Part shown: positions 1 to 9,731 of the stretch, piece after piece
Layout: each line of letters starts with the position of its first letter
How positions within the stretch are numbered: the stretch's first letter is position 1
Assembly (NCBI RefSeq): GCF_001675045.1
Contig: NZ_LYPA01000068.1
Coordinates: 19,582-83,581, forward strand
Source of the DNA: Paenibacillus oryzae
GTDB lineage: Bacteria > Bacillota > Bacilli > Paenibacillales > Paenibacillaceae
Direction of reading: 5' to 3'
DNA: 64,000 nt
The notes under the pieces: model-generated
Told to the model about the DNA's origin: nothing
What the model saw: only the letters and a program-made list of their open reading frames with translations
The model's database searches: none
Program-made: the position numbers and the translations under genes

Positions 1-1149
1 GTCATAGAACCAAACGTCATCTGTTCCGCCGGCACCTGTTTTAGTGAAGATCATAATGGCTGTCGACACACCAGCATACGGCTTAAATACCCCGCTGGGC
101 ATCGAAATAATTGCTTCAAGTTTGTGATTTTCGACGATCTCCTTACGAATATCTTTATGGGCCGTACTGTTACCGAATAAGACACCGTCCGGCACAATGG
201 AAGCGCAGCGTCCCCCAACTTTGAGCATACGTAGGAACAGAGCAAGGAACAGCAACTCCGTCTTTTTTGTACGGGTCACACGCAATAGATCCGCTGCTAC
301 CGCATCCGTATCAAGCGACCCTTTAAACGGCGGATTGGCTAAGATTAGTGTATATTTGTCTTTGTCGGTATTATTTTCATTCAGGGAATCGCGATATTCG
401 ATATTCGGGTTATCCACTCCATGAAGCAGCATATTCATGGCCCCGATGCGCAACATCGTACGGTCCATATCGAAACCGTAGAACATGTTATTATTAAAAT
501 GCTCCTTCAAAGCCTGAATCAGGAATAGATCGGCATGATGGTCACGCAAATATTCTCCTGCAGCAACTAGAAAACCTGCTGATCCTGCGGCCGGGTCACA
601 AATGATATCTTCCGGTGTCGGCTTCATCAAAGCTACCATCATTTCGATAATGTGTCTTGGTGTACGAAATTGGCCGTTCGTTCCAGCCGTGGCCACTTTG
701 GACAGCAAATACTCGTATAAATCCCCTTTGGTATCCCTATCCTTCATATCAATCGTATCAATGCCCTCGACAATGCGTACAAGCATATTGGGAGTCGGAA
801 TCATAAAGATGGCATCGCCCATATATTTGGCATAGGCTGAATCCTTGTCTCCATGTAGTGACTTAATGAACGGAAATACTTCATTGGAAACAACATCATA
901 CATACGCTGCGGATCAAGATTCTTAAAGTGATTCCAGCGCAAATACTGTTTATCACTTGGAAATAGTCCGGTAAACGGTACCGACAGCAGCATGGACTCA
1001 TTTTCCTTACGTATCTCTGCTTCATCCAGACCTTTAATGAATAACATATATGTAAACTGTTCGATTACGCTTAAAGGATTGGTAATGCCACCGGTCCAGA
1101 ATGTCTCCCAAATCCGGTCTACTTTTTGCCTTAATTCACCTGTAATCAT
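1..1149 (-). CDS. hsdM: type I restriction-modification M subunit, N-terminal 383 residues (runs off the window)
   Basis: N6-adenine methyltransferase subunit of a type I restriction-modification system. It would modify the recognition site and form the M2S core with HsdS and HsdR. The open frame enters at base 1149 and has no stop before base 1, so the C-terminus, and any hsdS or hsdR, lie to the left. Visible motifs are the S-adenosylmethionine-binding motif DPAAGSAGFL (about residue 185) and the catalytic motif NPPF (about residue 275). The N-terminus (ITGELRQKVDRIW) is typical of HsdM helical domains. The ATG lies 34 bases after the stop of the helicase gene upstream, so it is probably co-transcribed with the AddAB-like pair. 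The family call is firm. The methylation specificity cannot be read because HsdS is absent. Confidence 0.93.
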   Translation of the reverse strand, partial: MITGELRQKVDRIWETFWTGGITNPLSVIEQFTYMLFIKGLDEAEIRKENESMLLSVPFTGLFPSDKQYLRWNHFKNLDPQRMYDVVSNEVFPFIKSLHGDKDSAYAKYMGDAIFMIPTPNMLVRIVEGIDTIDMKDRDTKGDLYEYLLSKVATAGTNGQFRTPRHIIEMMVALMKPTPEDIICDPAAGSAGFLVAAGEYLRDHHADLFLIQALKEHFNNNMFYGFDMDRTMLRIGAMNMLLHGVDNPNIEYRDSLNENNTDKDKYTLILANPPFKGSLDTDAVAADLLRVTRTKKTELLFLALFLRMLKVGGRCASIVPDGVLFGNSTAHKDIRKEIVENHKLEAIISMPSGVFKPYAGVSTAIMIFTKTGAGGTDDVWFYD

Positions 1150-1182
1150 AGCGTTCTCCTCTGTATGTAGATTCTTGTCTAA

Positions 1183-4100
1183 TTATACAACAGACTGCCC
1201 TATTGTGACATGTTTCTGCAGACTAATAAAATACAACCCCGCTTCCTTCACCTTATAACCAAAAGTCTGCTCCCATTCCGACGCATAAGTCTGAACCTGC
1301 GGCCGGTAGAAGTCAATGAACGACTGCTGCTTTTCTTCTGTTACACTGTCTGTCTTGAAATCAACAATCACCCAGCCATCCTCTTCCTCGAAGAGGAAGT
1401 CAATGACCCCACGAACGTAGGCGTGCATAATGGAACCTGTACCTTCCGATGCGGCAGCAACCTCTGATGCTGCACTCCCAGCATGGCTAAATCCCCTGAT
1501 TAGATCGGCATTCTTTCGAATCATCAGCGGCACCTCGAATAAGCGTCTACGAGCGCGCAGGCTGCGCTGCCAGAGTTCGCTTGAGACTACACTTCTTACA
1601 ACTCGAACGGCTTCGCTATTGAGCTCCTCAGCCATTCCTTCCTCATCCGCTAAGAAGCGTATGGTGTCCTCAAGCTCCGACTCCGAAAATCCCTTGCCTA
1701 GCAGCTCAATGGTACGGTGAACGACGCTCCCGAATGCCCTGCCTTTGCCTTCCGCGGACCATTCCGGCGTATCGCCGCTTGCTTTAGCCAGGCCGGTAAC
1801 GGATAAGACCGCGTATGTTGGCTCACTTATAGCCTCAACCCTTAGATGTCGATCTTCCGCGACCTTTTGCAAATCTGGACCTTCGGTCAACTCCATCTTC
1901 TTCTCTGGGTTCATCGTCAGCACATCTAGCTCGCGTGCGAGATCCATCCCATCTACAAGGGGAGTCCAAGGGCACTTTGTCGGTTGATCGGGATACAGGC
2001 TGATGACCAGCATCTGCTTCGGGCGTGTAGCCGCGACATAAAGTAACCGATCTTTCTCTGCATTGGAGAAAGCCCGCTCCCGTTCGTTCATCTCACTCCA
2101 GCCCAAAGGCTGAGCGATCACTTCTTTTTTGAATTCTCCGATTGATTTACTTATCGTAAAGTAACCTGAAGCCGAATCGGCGGAACGATCAATATACTGC
2201 GTCGCATCATAATCAGATTCCCCACAGGGACAGGCCAAGAACACTAAGGGTGCTTCAAGTCCTTTGGCTTTATGCAGATTCATTATCCGGACAGCCTGGT
2301 TGCCGCCAGCGTACAGGCTCGATGTCTCCATCCCTCGATCCGCGAGCATGTGCTCGATCAATCGACACAATTCCGACCAGCTTGAACTCGCTGCAGGATC
2401 TCCATGTAACAGCTGCAGCATTCTCACCAATGTCCCCGCACGAACAGAGCCCGCCGGCAGCGTCGACACGTAGGGTAGAATACCGAGATCATCCACGATT
2501 TGACTGAACGCGGCGGCCGCGCTTAACGTGCGAACCCACCCTTTATATATCTGAAGCCTTCCAAGCACCATAACCACTGCCTTAGCCTCATCACCGCAGG
2601 CCGCAAGCGTCGGTAAGTCAAATAACGAAACCGAATATCCGTCCTGCTTATAGACCCATAATTGCCGATCGCTCAGGCCAAACAGCATGCCACGCATAAC
2701 CGCGAGCAGAGCCGGTTTATCAGAGGAATCCTCCAAATACCGAGCCAGCTGGTATAATGCCAGCAGCTCCTCATAGACCGTCGTACTGCCCGAAGTATCC
2801 GCCGGTACGCCGAACGAATCGAGCTGTTCTGCGTAGAGGTGGATGAACTCCCTCTTTTTCGTCAGAATCAGAAAATCACTCGGAACCGCATTTCGTGTTC
2901 CTCCATCGCGATCTACAATCTGTAAATTGCCATTATGACACGCCCACGCTATATATCGTGCGATCTGCTCAGCATCTGCTTGTGCGACGGCAGCTTTGCC
3001 TCCCGGCATTTTGGGATAAGGAAGAACGTATATCCCATGCGGCGTTTTACGAGCGCCTTTAGGATCGGTCGCACGTGTCTCCATCTTCACGAACGCAGCT
3101 TGTACCTCCGTTTCCGAAGACGGAAATTTACCGACAAACTGACCATTGATGAAATCGCCGATGGAGTGTACCGAACGAAAATTAGCTGTTAAACGACAAA
3201 CTGCACCACACTCCTGAATGCGAGCCTTGACTTCGTTATAGATCGAAATATCCGCTCTGCGGAAACGATAGATGGACTGTTTCGGATCCCCCACCCTCAG
3301 TGCTCCCCGTGAGCAGAAACATCAGCTCCGCTTGAATCGGATCCGTGTCCTGAAATTCATCGACAAGCAGCCGTTGGTATCGTTCGGCGAAGTAAGCTCT
3401 TACTTCGCCATTTTCACGTACAAGCTTGGCAGCTTCCATGAGTAAGTCTTGGAAATTCAGTTTTCCCGCTACGTATCGGCGCGCCTTGTTATAATCAAGT
3501 ACAGGCCGCACGAAGCGGATCAGCTTCGGATATAGATATTCCCGCCATGCTTGAAGGAACGGAAAAAGAACGTTGATCTGCCATTCGGGAAAGAGCTTCT
3601 TCATCTCGCCGGCATGTTCTTTGGAGGTCCATCGATTCAGCGTCACGTCGAGCTTGCGGTCAAACTCCTTTGCGATCTCGAGAATTCGCATATCATCCGA
3701 CAAGTCGATGTAGCGCAGCTTCTGACGCGTCTGCCGGACAAGCTTCTGAACCGCATCCCAGCCTTTCTCAGGCTCCACCGTCGGAATATAGGGCGCTGCA
3801 GCATCGAGCAAAGGAAACAGCGTATCCCGAATCCGATCAAAGCTGGGCCGCTCCCGCTCCTCACAAGGCAGTTCAACATCCGTAAACAAAGACACGCGGT
3901 CAAAAACATCCCGCAGGGTGTTTACATCCACCCGCAGCGACACTAACTCTTCGAGTTGCAACCGCGCTTCCCCATCCAGCTCGGCCATGTATTCATCCCA
4001 ACAGCTCGCACGGAAACCCTTATCGCTTTCTTCGTCCATTTCTTCAAATGAAGGGTCCAGCCCTGCCTCAATGGGACGCTCGCGCAATAACGATCCACAG

Positions 4101-4441
4101 AACGAATGGATGGTTCCGATGAAGATCAGATCCAGATTCCCCAACGCCTCGGATAATCGCTCACGAACGATAGAACCCTCCGATGATCTTCGATAGGCTT
4201 TCTCCAGCGCCAGCCGGAAGCGTTTCTTCATCTCGTCTGCAGCTTTGTTGGTGAACGTAATGGCAGCAATTTGGCCGATGTTCACACCGGACTCGATCAA
4301 TGCCAGAAGTCTACCTACCAAGCTGGTCGTTTTACCCGATCCCGCTCCTGCCTCAATGAGCAAGGTCGTATCTAAATCCGTAAGGATCCGGTCACGGTCA
4401 GCTTGGTCTGCCGGTGCCGTAAGGCCGTACGATTCAGTCAT
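1183..4441 (-). pseudogene. AddA-like UvrD-family helicase/nuclease, split by a frameshift
   Basis: This is one gene in two frames. The 5' part (about 4441 to 3300) has Walker A AGAGSGKT near residue 30 and Walker B VDEFQDTDP near residue 365. The 3' part (about 3294 to 1183) begins in another frame at GDPKQSIYRF, then shows the helicase motif HKAKGLEAPLVFL, motif VI YVAATRPKQ, and a C-terminal RecB-type nuclease motif (VIDFLF...VDFKTD). The join at 3285-3305 reads STEG then VGDPKQ. In relatives roughly 15-20 residues separate these two motifs, so a short deletion plus a frame change is likely. The start at 4441 has an AGGTGGAGG ribosome site and overlaps the upstream AddB-like stop by 8 bases. 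Related proteins work with AddB as ATP-driven helicase-nucleases on DNA ends. This copy could be inactive, reassembled from two chains, or a sequencing error. Confidence 0.82.
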
Positions 4442-7331
4442 GTTCCTCCACCTCCAGCAGCGCACTTAGAATATCCGCATTTACTGACGATTCACGTTTG
4501 CCCGCCATCCACTCCGCATGCGATCCGCACACGGCTTGGTAATCACACCATCCACATGTCCTCGATTCCTTAGCTGGGACATAGATCCCTCGATCCCGAG
4601 ATTCAAGCAGCTTGGCAACAACAGAAGCAAGGTCTTCTCTCCGGTTCTGAAGTCGTGTTACCTTCTCGCCGCGTCCACGCTCCGTTGGAAAATAATATTC
4701 CGCCTCCGTCACCTTGGCTTCAGGATCAATCCCCGTCTTGCGAAGCCACTGCTCTACAGCAATGGAATAGATCGCATGCTGCAGCTGTGTTCCGCCGCTG
4801 AAATAGGCTGCAGCCTTGTACTTGCTGGTGCTGCCTGTTTTATAGTCGATAATGCGGTACTCGTGAGGTCCGATCCGATCGACCCGGTCTACGAAGCCTC
4901 TCAGCTTAAAATTGATGCCGCCGGGCAAGCGAATCTCTATAGGCTCTCCATCCTGTGCCGAGAGTTCTAATTCGAAGAAGCAGGGCTGATCCGTTCTGCC
5001 GACTTCATGAAGATAAAAGATTTCCGCATCCCGACGAATTTCCTCACATTCATTGTTGAATACATGCGGATTAGGGGCAGGAATAGTTAGCGCATTTTCC
5101 CGTATTACGGCTTCCGCGATCTCGACCAGTCGGCCTTTGTCATGCTGGGCCGGTTTTGTTCCTTTGTCCGTAATGTCCTCCAGATACCGTCTGAAAATAT
5201 CGTGCAGCAAGGAGCCTCTCTCGCTTGCTTGCAACCAGCGGGTCCGGTCGAATTCCGAGACCTCCTTCGGACGAAGCTTCAAGACATAGTAGAAATAGTA
5301 TTGCAGCCCGCAGCTCGCATACTTCTCTAACTGACTTACACTAATGGTATCGCGGCATTGAACGTCATCTAAGGTATGAGAACTTGTAGAAGTGTCGCTC
5401 TCCACCCAGCCGTCATAGGCTGATAACCGCTCATCTAATCGAGAAGCCTGAGCTTGATGACCCGCGGCAAGAGCAGGGTACGTTTCCATCGCAGCCTGCC
5501 ATCCATCGTTGAATTTCCCATTTGGTCCCTGGAGCAGCCCCGCCCACGCATCGATTCCGTCAACCGGAGCAGATACACCGGTCGTATGCATGATATCCAT
5601 CACACGGTAGGGTTCACCTAATGAGTGTTCCAATGCTCCAAAATCAAGTGACGAATCCCCTGTCTGCAGCCGCAGAACTTGAAGCATTTCAAAAGCGGGA
5701 CCTTGGCTTTTCTGCTCCCCTGTATCATAAGAGGAGTAGCTTAGCCAGATCTCGCCCCGAATTTGAGACAGCCGGGACTCCCGTTCGCTCCTGACATATT
5801 TCGCACGTTCCTTGGCAGGCTTCAAGTGCTCAGACAGCGTAATCCGTTCTTGGTCCAGAAGAAGAGGGTCTTGGACCGCAGATATACTCCAGGTTCTCTC
5901 ATCCATACCCAAGACCCAAGTCCGATCTCTCCCGCTCCACCCGCCGTTCTGTAGCGAGCTAATGTGAATCGTACCCGGTTTCGGTGTTGCCGCGGCGCGA
6001 ATGCGAATCCCGGCTAACATCTCTTTCACGTACTGGACAGCCAAATCCATTGGCATGGGTTCAGATGGAATTGTGGCGTAATGTTTCGTCAGTTCTTTCA
6101 GCGCTGCTCCTACATGAGCGTCCTCCGGTGACCGAACCGGCACATGCTTCTGGACAAAATCCGTTACCCACTCTAACAAGATAAGTGGATTCCATTCATG
6201 GCCTTCGGGCAGCCGATCCAACCAATTTTTCACATAAATAAGTAAAGCAGTGCCTTGATCCCGCTCTTCCTCACTTAGTCGTTCTTGACTAAGGATAACA
6301 AAATACCGTTCTCTCCCCCAACCAATACCGGACTTCTCCAGCAAGCGAACCCAATCGGTGCGAGACCAGCATTCATCTGAGAACGATATATAGCCATGTC
6401 GCAGCATTTCCGCAAGCCTCTTTACCGGGAAACCTTCGACAATCCAATCAAGTATCCCTAAAACCGCTTTCCCCGCATCACAAAATACAAGCGGCAGCCC
6501 GTTCGAGAGCGTACATTCGACGCCCAGTGCTTCGGCATGCGAGTGAATAATGGGTGCATAATGCTCATAATCAGACAAAATGATTTCCATCCGATCAAGA
6601 GACGCAAGGTCCGATAAGATTCTTCGAAATCCCTCTCTGACCTCCGCTAAGCTTCCGGTTGCGCGGAACATCCTGAATTGATTCTTTGAAAACTCTTCAT
6701 TTCTATAGAATGGAGCCTCCGAATCCAGGATGCAGAGACGCTCCCCCGACAACTTGTGGATCATGTTCCGCTCCAGCAACGACCAACCTGTTGGCGCAAG
6801 CGCCAGATAAACGGTTTCGTCCCTGCCTGGCTTCAAGTATTCAGCCAATCCAGCAGCATCCGTCACGTTATTTTTCCGCAGATATGTCTCATAGGCTGCA
6901 AGCAGTCGCTTCAAATATTCGCCTTTATGCAGATTCGTGAAACACTCCGCCTTCACTTTATCCGAACGAAGACCGGCCAAGCGCATATCGGATATAACAC
7001 GATTCACTTGATTGACGATACCCGGCTTCAGCATGGACTCGTTTATATAAATCATCGGACTCTCAATGGCCAACTGCTTCATCAACTCACGGACAACCCA
7101 AACCGACTGCCCTTCATCAAGCAGACTGATATTTCTGCGGAACAGCTCTGACTTGGTATGTGCGGTTACGATTCCGCGAAGAGTCTGCACTTCTACATTA
7201 AAAACAGCTCCATAACGCTTGCATAACTGCTCAAGCAGTTGGTGCCCTTGTGCGTAGGATCTGGACAACAACACTTTCGGAGACAATGGAGCCTCGTTGA
7301 TTTTCTGATACAACCGAGCGATCAGATCCAT
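4434..7331 (-). CDS. AddB-like PD-(D/E)XK nuclease with iron-sulfur cysteines (965 aa)
   Basis: Predicted partner of the AddA-like helicase downstream, forming a DNA end-processing helicase-nuclease. The C-terminal third has a RecB-type nuclease core: GFVDRVD, then IIDYKTGS, around residues 810-835. A single cysteine in YASCGLQYYFYY (about 655) and a terminal cluster in CGWCDYQAVC (about 930) together match the AddB-type 4Fe-4S staple. The N-terminal two thirds look like an inactivated helicase fold with no Walker A. I chose the ATG at 7331, which has GGGAGGC six bases upstream; an earlier in-frame ATG at 7355 has no such site. A LexA-like box and a terminator for the previous gene lie 67-115 bases upstream, so transcription of this unit (AddB-like, AddA-like, hsdM) should start here. 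Its linkage to hsdM argues for a defence role rather than housekeeping recombination. That is inference. Confidence 0.8.
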   Translation of the reverse strand: MDLIARLYQKINEAPLSPKVLLSRSYAQGHQLLEQLCKRYGAVFNVEVQTLRGIVTAHTKSELFRRNISLLDEGQSVWVVRELMKQLAIESPMIYINESMLKPGIVNQVNRVISDMRLAGLRSDKVKAECFTNLHKGEYLKRLLAAYETYLRKNNVTDAAGLAEYLKPGRDETVYLALAPTGWSLLERNMIHKLSGERLCILDSEAPFYRNEEFSKNQFRMFRATGSLAEVREGFRRILSDLASLDRMEIILSDYEHYAPIIHSHAEALGVECTLSNGLPLVFCDAGKAVLGILDWIVEGFPVKRLAEMLRHGYISFSDECWSRTDWVRLLEKSGIGWGRERYFVILSQERLSEEERDQGTALLIYVKNWLDRLPEGHEWNPLILLEWVTDFVQKHVPVRSPEDAHVGAALKELTKHYATIPSEPMPMDLAVQYVKEMLAGIRIRAAATPKPGTIHISSLQNGGWSGRDRTWVLGMDERTWSISAVQDPLLLDQERITLSEHLKPAKERAKYVRSERESRLSQIRGEIWLSYSSYDTGEQKSQGPAFEMLQVLRLQTGDSSLDFGALEHSLGEPYRVMDIMHTTGVSAPVDGIDAWAGLLQGPNGKFNDGWQAAMETYPALAAGHQAQASRLDERLSAYDGWVESDTSTSSHTLDDVQCRDTISVSQLEKYASCGLQYYFYYVLKLRPKEVSEFDRTRWLQASERGSLLHDIFRRYLEDITDKGTKPAQHDKGRLVEIAEAVIRENALTIPAPNPHVFNNECEEIRRDAEIFYLHEVGRTDQPCFFELELSAQDGEPIEIRLPGGINFKLRGFVDRVDRIGPHEYRIIDYKTGSTSKYKAAAYFSGGTQLQHAIYSIAVEQWLRKTGIDPEAKVTEAEYYFPTERGRGEKVTRLQNRREDLASVVAKLLESRDRGIYVPAKESRTCGWCDYQAVCGSHAEWMAGKRESSVNADILSALLEVEEHD

Positions 7332-7391
7332 GTAAAAGCCTCCCTGCGAATTCATTTAATCTCATTTTACAAATTCGAATAGATAGCAGGA

Positions 7392-7411
7392 TGTCAGCGA
7401 ATGTATGTTCC
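7392..7411 (-). promoter_or_regulatory. LexA/DinR-like box, copy 1, ahead of the AddB-like operon
   Basis: On the + strand TGTCAG is followed by CGAATGTATGTTCC (7398-7411). This matches the Bacillus SOS box pattern CGAAC-RNRY-GTTYC with one mismatch. It lies directly after the terminator of the preceding gene and 67 bases before the nuclease start. On the minus strand TAAAAT occurs 22 bases after CTGACA, a possible -10, although no good -35 is visible. The same 19-bp block occurs three more times in the island. Confidence 0.65.
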
Positions 7412-7412
7412 G

Positions 7413-7446
7413 AAAAACGAAACACCTCGCTTGGGATCAAGCGAGG
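7413..7446 (-). terminator. intrinsic terminator after the 110-aa protein gene
   Basis: On the minus strand CCTCGCTTG and CAAGCGAGG form a 9-bp stem with a 4-base loop (arms 7425-7433 and 7438-7446), followed by TGTTTCGTTTTT. The stop codon of the 7437-7769 gene lies in the loop and arm, so coding and terminator overlap. Confidence 0.8.
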
Positions 7447-7769
7447 TTCGTTAACGCATCTGCAATCAGCCCGTAAATGTAAACTGAATTTACCGATTTA
7501 CTCGTGACTTCTTGACTTACAGAGGTCCCTTTAAGCCGTACATGATAATAGGGATATATTCTTTCGAATTCTTTGAATGTAATGGTCCGGGGCATTTTCA
7601 GAATGGAGCTTGGTCCATTATCCTTTGCTTCACTGATGATAAGTTTAGATCCATCCGTATTGACTCGAAACCACAATGGTGCCCTTTTGTTTTGTGGGGC
7701 GATATGTATCTCGGAAGATTGGCTCTGGGCGCGTTCAATAATTCGATTCCATGTTTCAAGTGCTTGCAA
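7437..7769 (-). CDS. hypothetical protein, 110 aa
   Basis: I do not recognise this family. The frame is open to 7853, but the best start is a TTG at 7769 preceded by AGGGGGAAG. This gives a 110-residue soluble protein with no signal or membrane segment. The N-terminal half is helical (LETWNRIIERAQ). The middle has a RVNTDGSKLIISEA stretch that looks like beta strands, followed by ITFKEFERIYPYY. It lies 246 bases downstream of the VWA gene on the same strand and ends inside its own terminator. It could be the last gene of the VWA unit or a separate transcript. No key residues suggest an enzyme. Confidence 0.55.
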   Translation of the reverse strand: MQALETWNRIIERAQSQSSEIHIAPQNKRAPLWFRVNTDGSKLIISEAKDNGPSSILKMPRTITFKEFERIYPYYHVRLKGTSVSQEVTSKSVNSVYIYGLIADALTNLA

Positions 7770-8014
7770 GGTCTTCTTCCCCCTACTAAACTTGTCTTGT
7801 TTCTCTATGAATGATGAATTTATCCACTTATCTTGGAACCGCAGCAGGAACATCGCTTCTTTTCGTCATAGAGCAAATACTTCTTCATGGCATTTAACAC
7901 TTACTTATTCTTCAAATTAACTGATTCTCCTTCTAAATTTAGACCAATATTCCCACTTTTCGACACTCCATTAGTCCAATAGGATCTGAATCGTCTGGCT
8001 TGGGGAACCATTCA

Positions 8015-9262
8015 TTACTTACGTTTCATCCGGCGATACTTTTCTTGATGAAGCTCCTTACGCTTCTTGCTGGAATACTCGAAATTTACCAGCTGACTGT
8101 ATAGCTTCGCTGACTCCTCGGCCATGACCGGGCTGCTCATGGTTACGGACATTTGAAGCATTTGATCCGCCTGGCCTTTCAGCAGTTTCTGACCATGTTC
8201 CATATCCCCTTGATCAAACGCTACCATGGCTTCTTCAATGACCTTCGCAGATTTGGTCAGCTCAACCTGCTGTACCACTTCGGGGTTTCCGGGCACGTTT
8301 AGCAAATTGATATCCGACGTGAAAACAGCCATTACATCAATGGTAATGCTGCAAGCTACAGCGTTCTCCGTGACATCAACGTACTCCCAGGATAATTGGA
8401 GCACATTATGCTCACCCTGTGTATGAGGATGAAAAGCCAATTCTACGAGAACGGACTTTACTTCATCCTGATAAAGGTCGCCGGCGTGGATAATGGGATG
8501 CCCTTCTTGATCATCCACCGGATACCCATAAAGTCCGACAATTTGTGTTCCACCCGATGGAATCAGCCTTAGCTTGAGATTCTGAGCGACTACGGATAGC
8601 AGCCCCTGCAACTCTTGTTGAAAAATCGAAGGAATGTCATCTGCCTTGTCAATATAGTAGAAGTTTCCGCCACCATGCTCCGCAATGCCTTCCATCAATT
8701 CTTCATCGAAACCGTCGCCGACGCCCATAGCACTGATCCCGACACCAGAAGAACGGTATTCCTTTGTAATTGCGAACAGCTTCTCACGATCCGTGATCCC
8801 TTCGTTGGCATGACCATCTGACAACAGAATTACACGGTACACCATTCCTTCGGCCTTGTTCTTCCGGACATGCTGCGCACCTTCGATCAAGCCTCCGCTG
8901 AGATTCGTTGTTCCACCAGCCTCAATTGTATCTATGCGCTGCTTGATCAGATCCTTATGCGTCACTTTTGCAGGCGGTAAAACGGTTCTAACCTGGTCAT
9001 CAAATGCGACTAGACTGAGTAGATCATTGATATTCATTTGTTCTGCGACAAACCGACACGCTTTTTTGCTGTACATCAGTGGTTCTCCCGACATGGACCC
9101 GCTACGGTCCAATACCAGAGAAAGATTGATCGGAGCGCGGTCTTTGGCGGCATTCATCCTTCCAACCCCATGTGCTTCGATGAGGAGATAAATCTTCTCC
9201 GCTCCTCCAGTCGGCAAAAACGGCTTACTCCATGAATGGTTAAACAACACAGGTTGATTCAT
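8015..9262 (-). CDS. von Willebrand factor A domain protein (415 aa)
   Basis: Cytoplasmic VWA protein. The metal-ion-dependent adhesion site is complete: DRSGSMS (about residue 52), a threonine in GGTTNLSGG (about 120), and the loop LLSDGHANEG (about 147). The C-terminal half has a beta-rich region and a charged helical tail (KKRKELHQEKYRRMKRK). There is no signal peptide or membrane segment. Such VWA proteins usually bind a partner through Mg2+ at the MIDAS, often an ATPase, but no MoxR-type ATPase is adjacent. The start has AAAGGAG ten bases upstream and overlaps the end of the 117-aa gene by 23 bases, so the two are one operon. The shared LexA-like box upstream ties it to the rest of the island. 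Its role is unknown. Confidence 0.85.
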   Translation of the reverse strand: MNQPVLFNHSWSKPFLPTGGAEKIYLLIEAHGVGRMNAAKDRAPINLSLVLDRSGSMSGEPLMYSKKACRFVAEQMNINDLLSLVAFDDQVRTVLPPAKVTHKDLIKQRIDTIEAGGTTNLSGGLIEGAQHVRKNKAEGMVYRVILLSDGHANEGITDREKLFAITKEYRSSGVGISAMGVGDGFDEELMEGIAEHGGGNFYYIDKADDIPSIFQQELQGLLSVVAQNLKLRLIPSGGTQIVGLYGYPVDDQEGHPIIHAGDLYQDEVKSVLVELAFHPHTQGEHNVLQLSWEYVDVTENAVACSITIDVMAVFTSDINLLNVPGNPEVVQQVELTKSAKVIEEAMVAFDQGDMEHGQKLLKGQADQMLQMSVTMSSPVMAEESAKLYSQLVNFEYSSKKRKELHQEKYRRMKRK

Positions 9263-9593
9263 CTTGCATCTCCTTTCTCCGAATAGATTTCATTAACTTC
9301 TTTGCTGCGCGGCTGTTTTTGGCAGATACATAATTCCCCCATTTACGAATACCGATATATTCCAGAATTCCAAGGCACGTGATTAAAGTAATGGTATTTG
9401 TTTCTTCATCTCGCACATAACGCCAATAGGTCTTATCAAAGTAGACCGCAGGTTTTCCCTTCCACTCCAAAAAACAAAAATCTTTTCTCGATAACTTCCA
9501 CAATTGATTTTGAAAATGATAGAAGTCGTCTTGACATGTCGCCGCTCTCTCACAATAACGTTCAAAAGCGTGTTTCGTTATGATGAGCTTCAT
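9240..9593 (-). CDS. hypothetical protein, 117 aa, first gene of the VWA operon
   Basis: A small basic protein starting MKLIITKHAFERYCER. The H-x3-R-x3-R spacing near the N-terminus resembles small nuclease- or toxin-like domains, but I cannot assign a family. A following WKLSRKDFCFLEWKGKPAVYFDKTYWRYV stretch looks like a compact beta sheet. The ATG at 9593 has AAGGAGG eleven bases upstream. An earlier ATG at 9614 overlaps that ribosome site and is unlikely to be used. The gene is translationally coupled to the VWA gene and lies 67 bases after a LexA-like box, so it begins an SOS-like transcription unit. A toxin or nuclease role is only a guess. Confidence 0.6.
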   Translation of the reverse strand: MKLIITKHAFERYCERAATCQDDFYHFQNQLWKLSRKDFCFLEWKGKPAVYFDKTYWRYVRDEETNTITLITCLGILEYIGIRKWGNYVSAKNSRAAKKLMKSIRRKEMQDESTCVV

Positions 9594-9660
9594 TTGGCCA
9601 ATGTCCTCCTTCATTTCATCCTTGTACTTGCTATCTTAAACTTTCCCTTGGGCACCTGTT

Positions 9661-9680
9661 TGTCAGCGAATAGATGTTCG
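9661..9680 (-). promoter_or_regulatory. LexA/DinR-like box, copy 2, ahead of the VWA operon
   Basis: TGTCAG is followed by CGAATAGATGTTCG (9667-9680, + strand). It fits the inner RNRY core of the Bacillus LexA site, with the left half-site CGAAT. On the minus strand TAAGAT lies 22 bases after CTGACA, at the same distance as in copies 1 and 4. It sits between the WYL-gene terminator and the 117-aa gene. Confidence 0.65.
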
Positions 9681-9683
9681 TAC

Positions 9684-9713
9684 AAAGAAACCCCGCTTCA
9701 TAGCGAAGCGAGG
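9684..9713 (-). terminator. intrinsic terminator after the WYL regulator
   Basis: On the minus strand CCTCGCTTC pairs with GAAGCGGGG (one G-T type pair) across a 5-base loop, followed by TTTCTTTG. It lies 19 bases after the regulator's stop codon. Confidence 0.7.
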
Positions 9714-9731
9714 CTGCTCTATTGGTTACTC

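Noticed and set aside
1183..7331. Calling the pair the housekeeping addA/addB
   Set aside because: The motifs fit, but the linkage to hsdM, the SOS-like box and the broken helicase favour an accessory paralogue. A genome search for another addAB would settle it.
7231..7440. A 69-codon frame running across LexA-like box 1
   Set aside because: It overlaps the better-supported nuclease start, and its resemblance to frames at the other boxes comes only from the shared 19-bp DNA.
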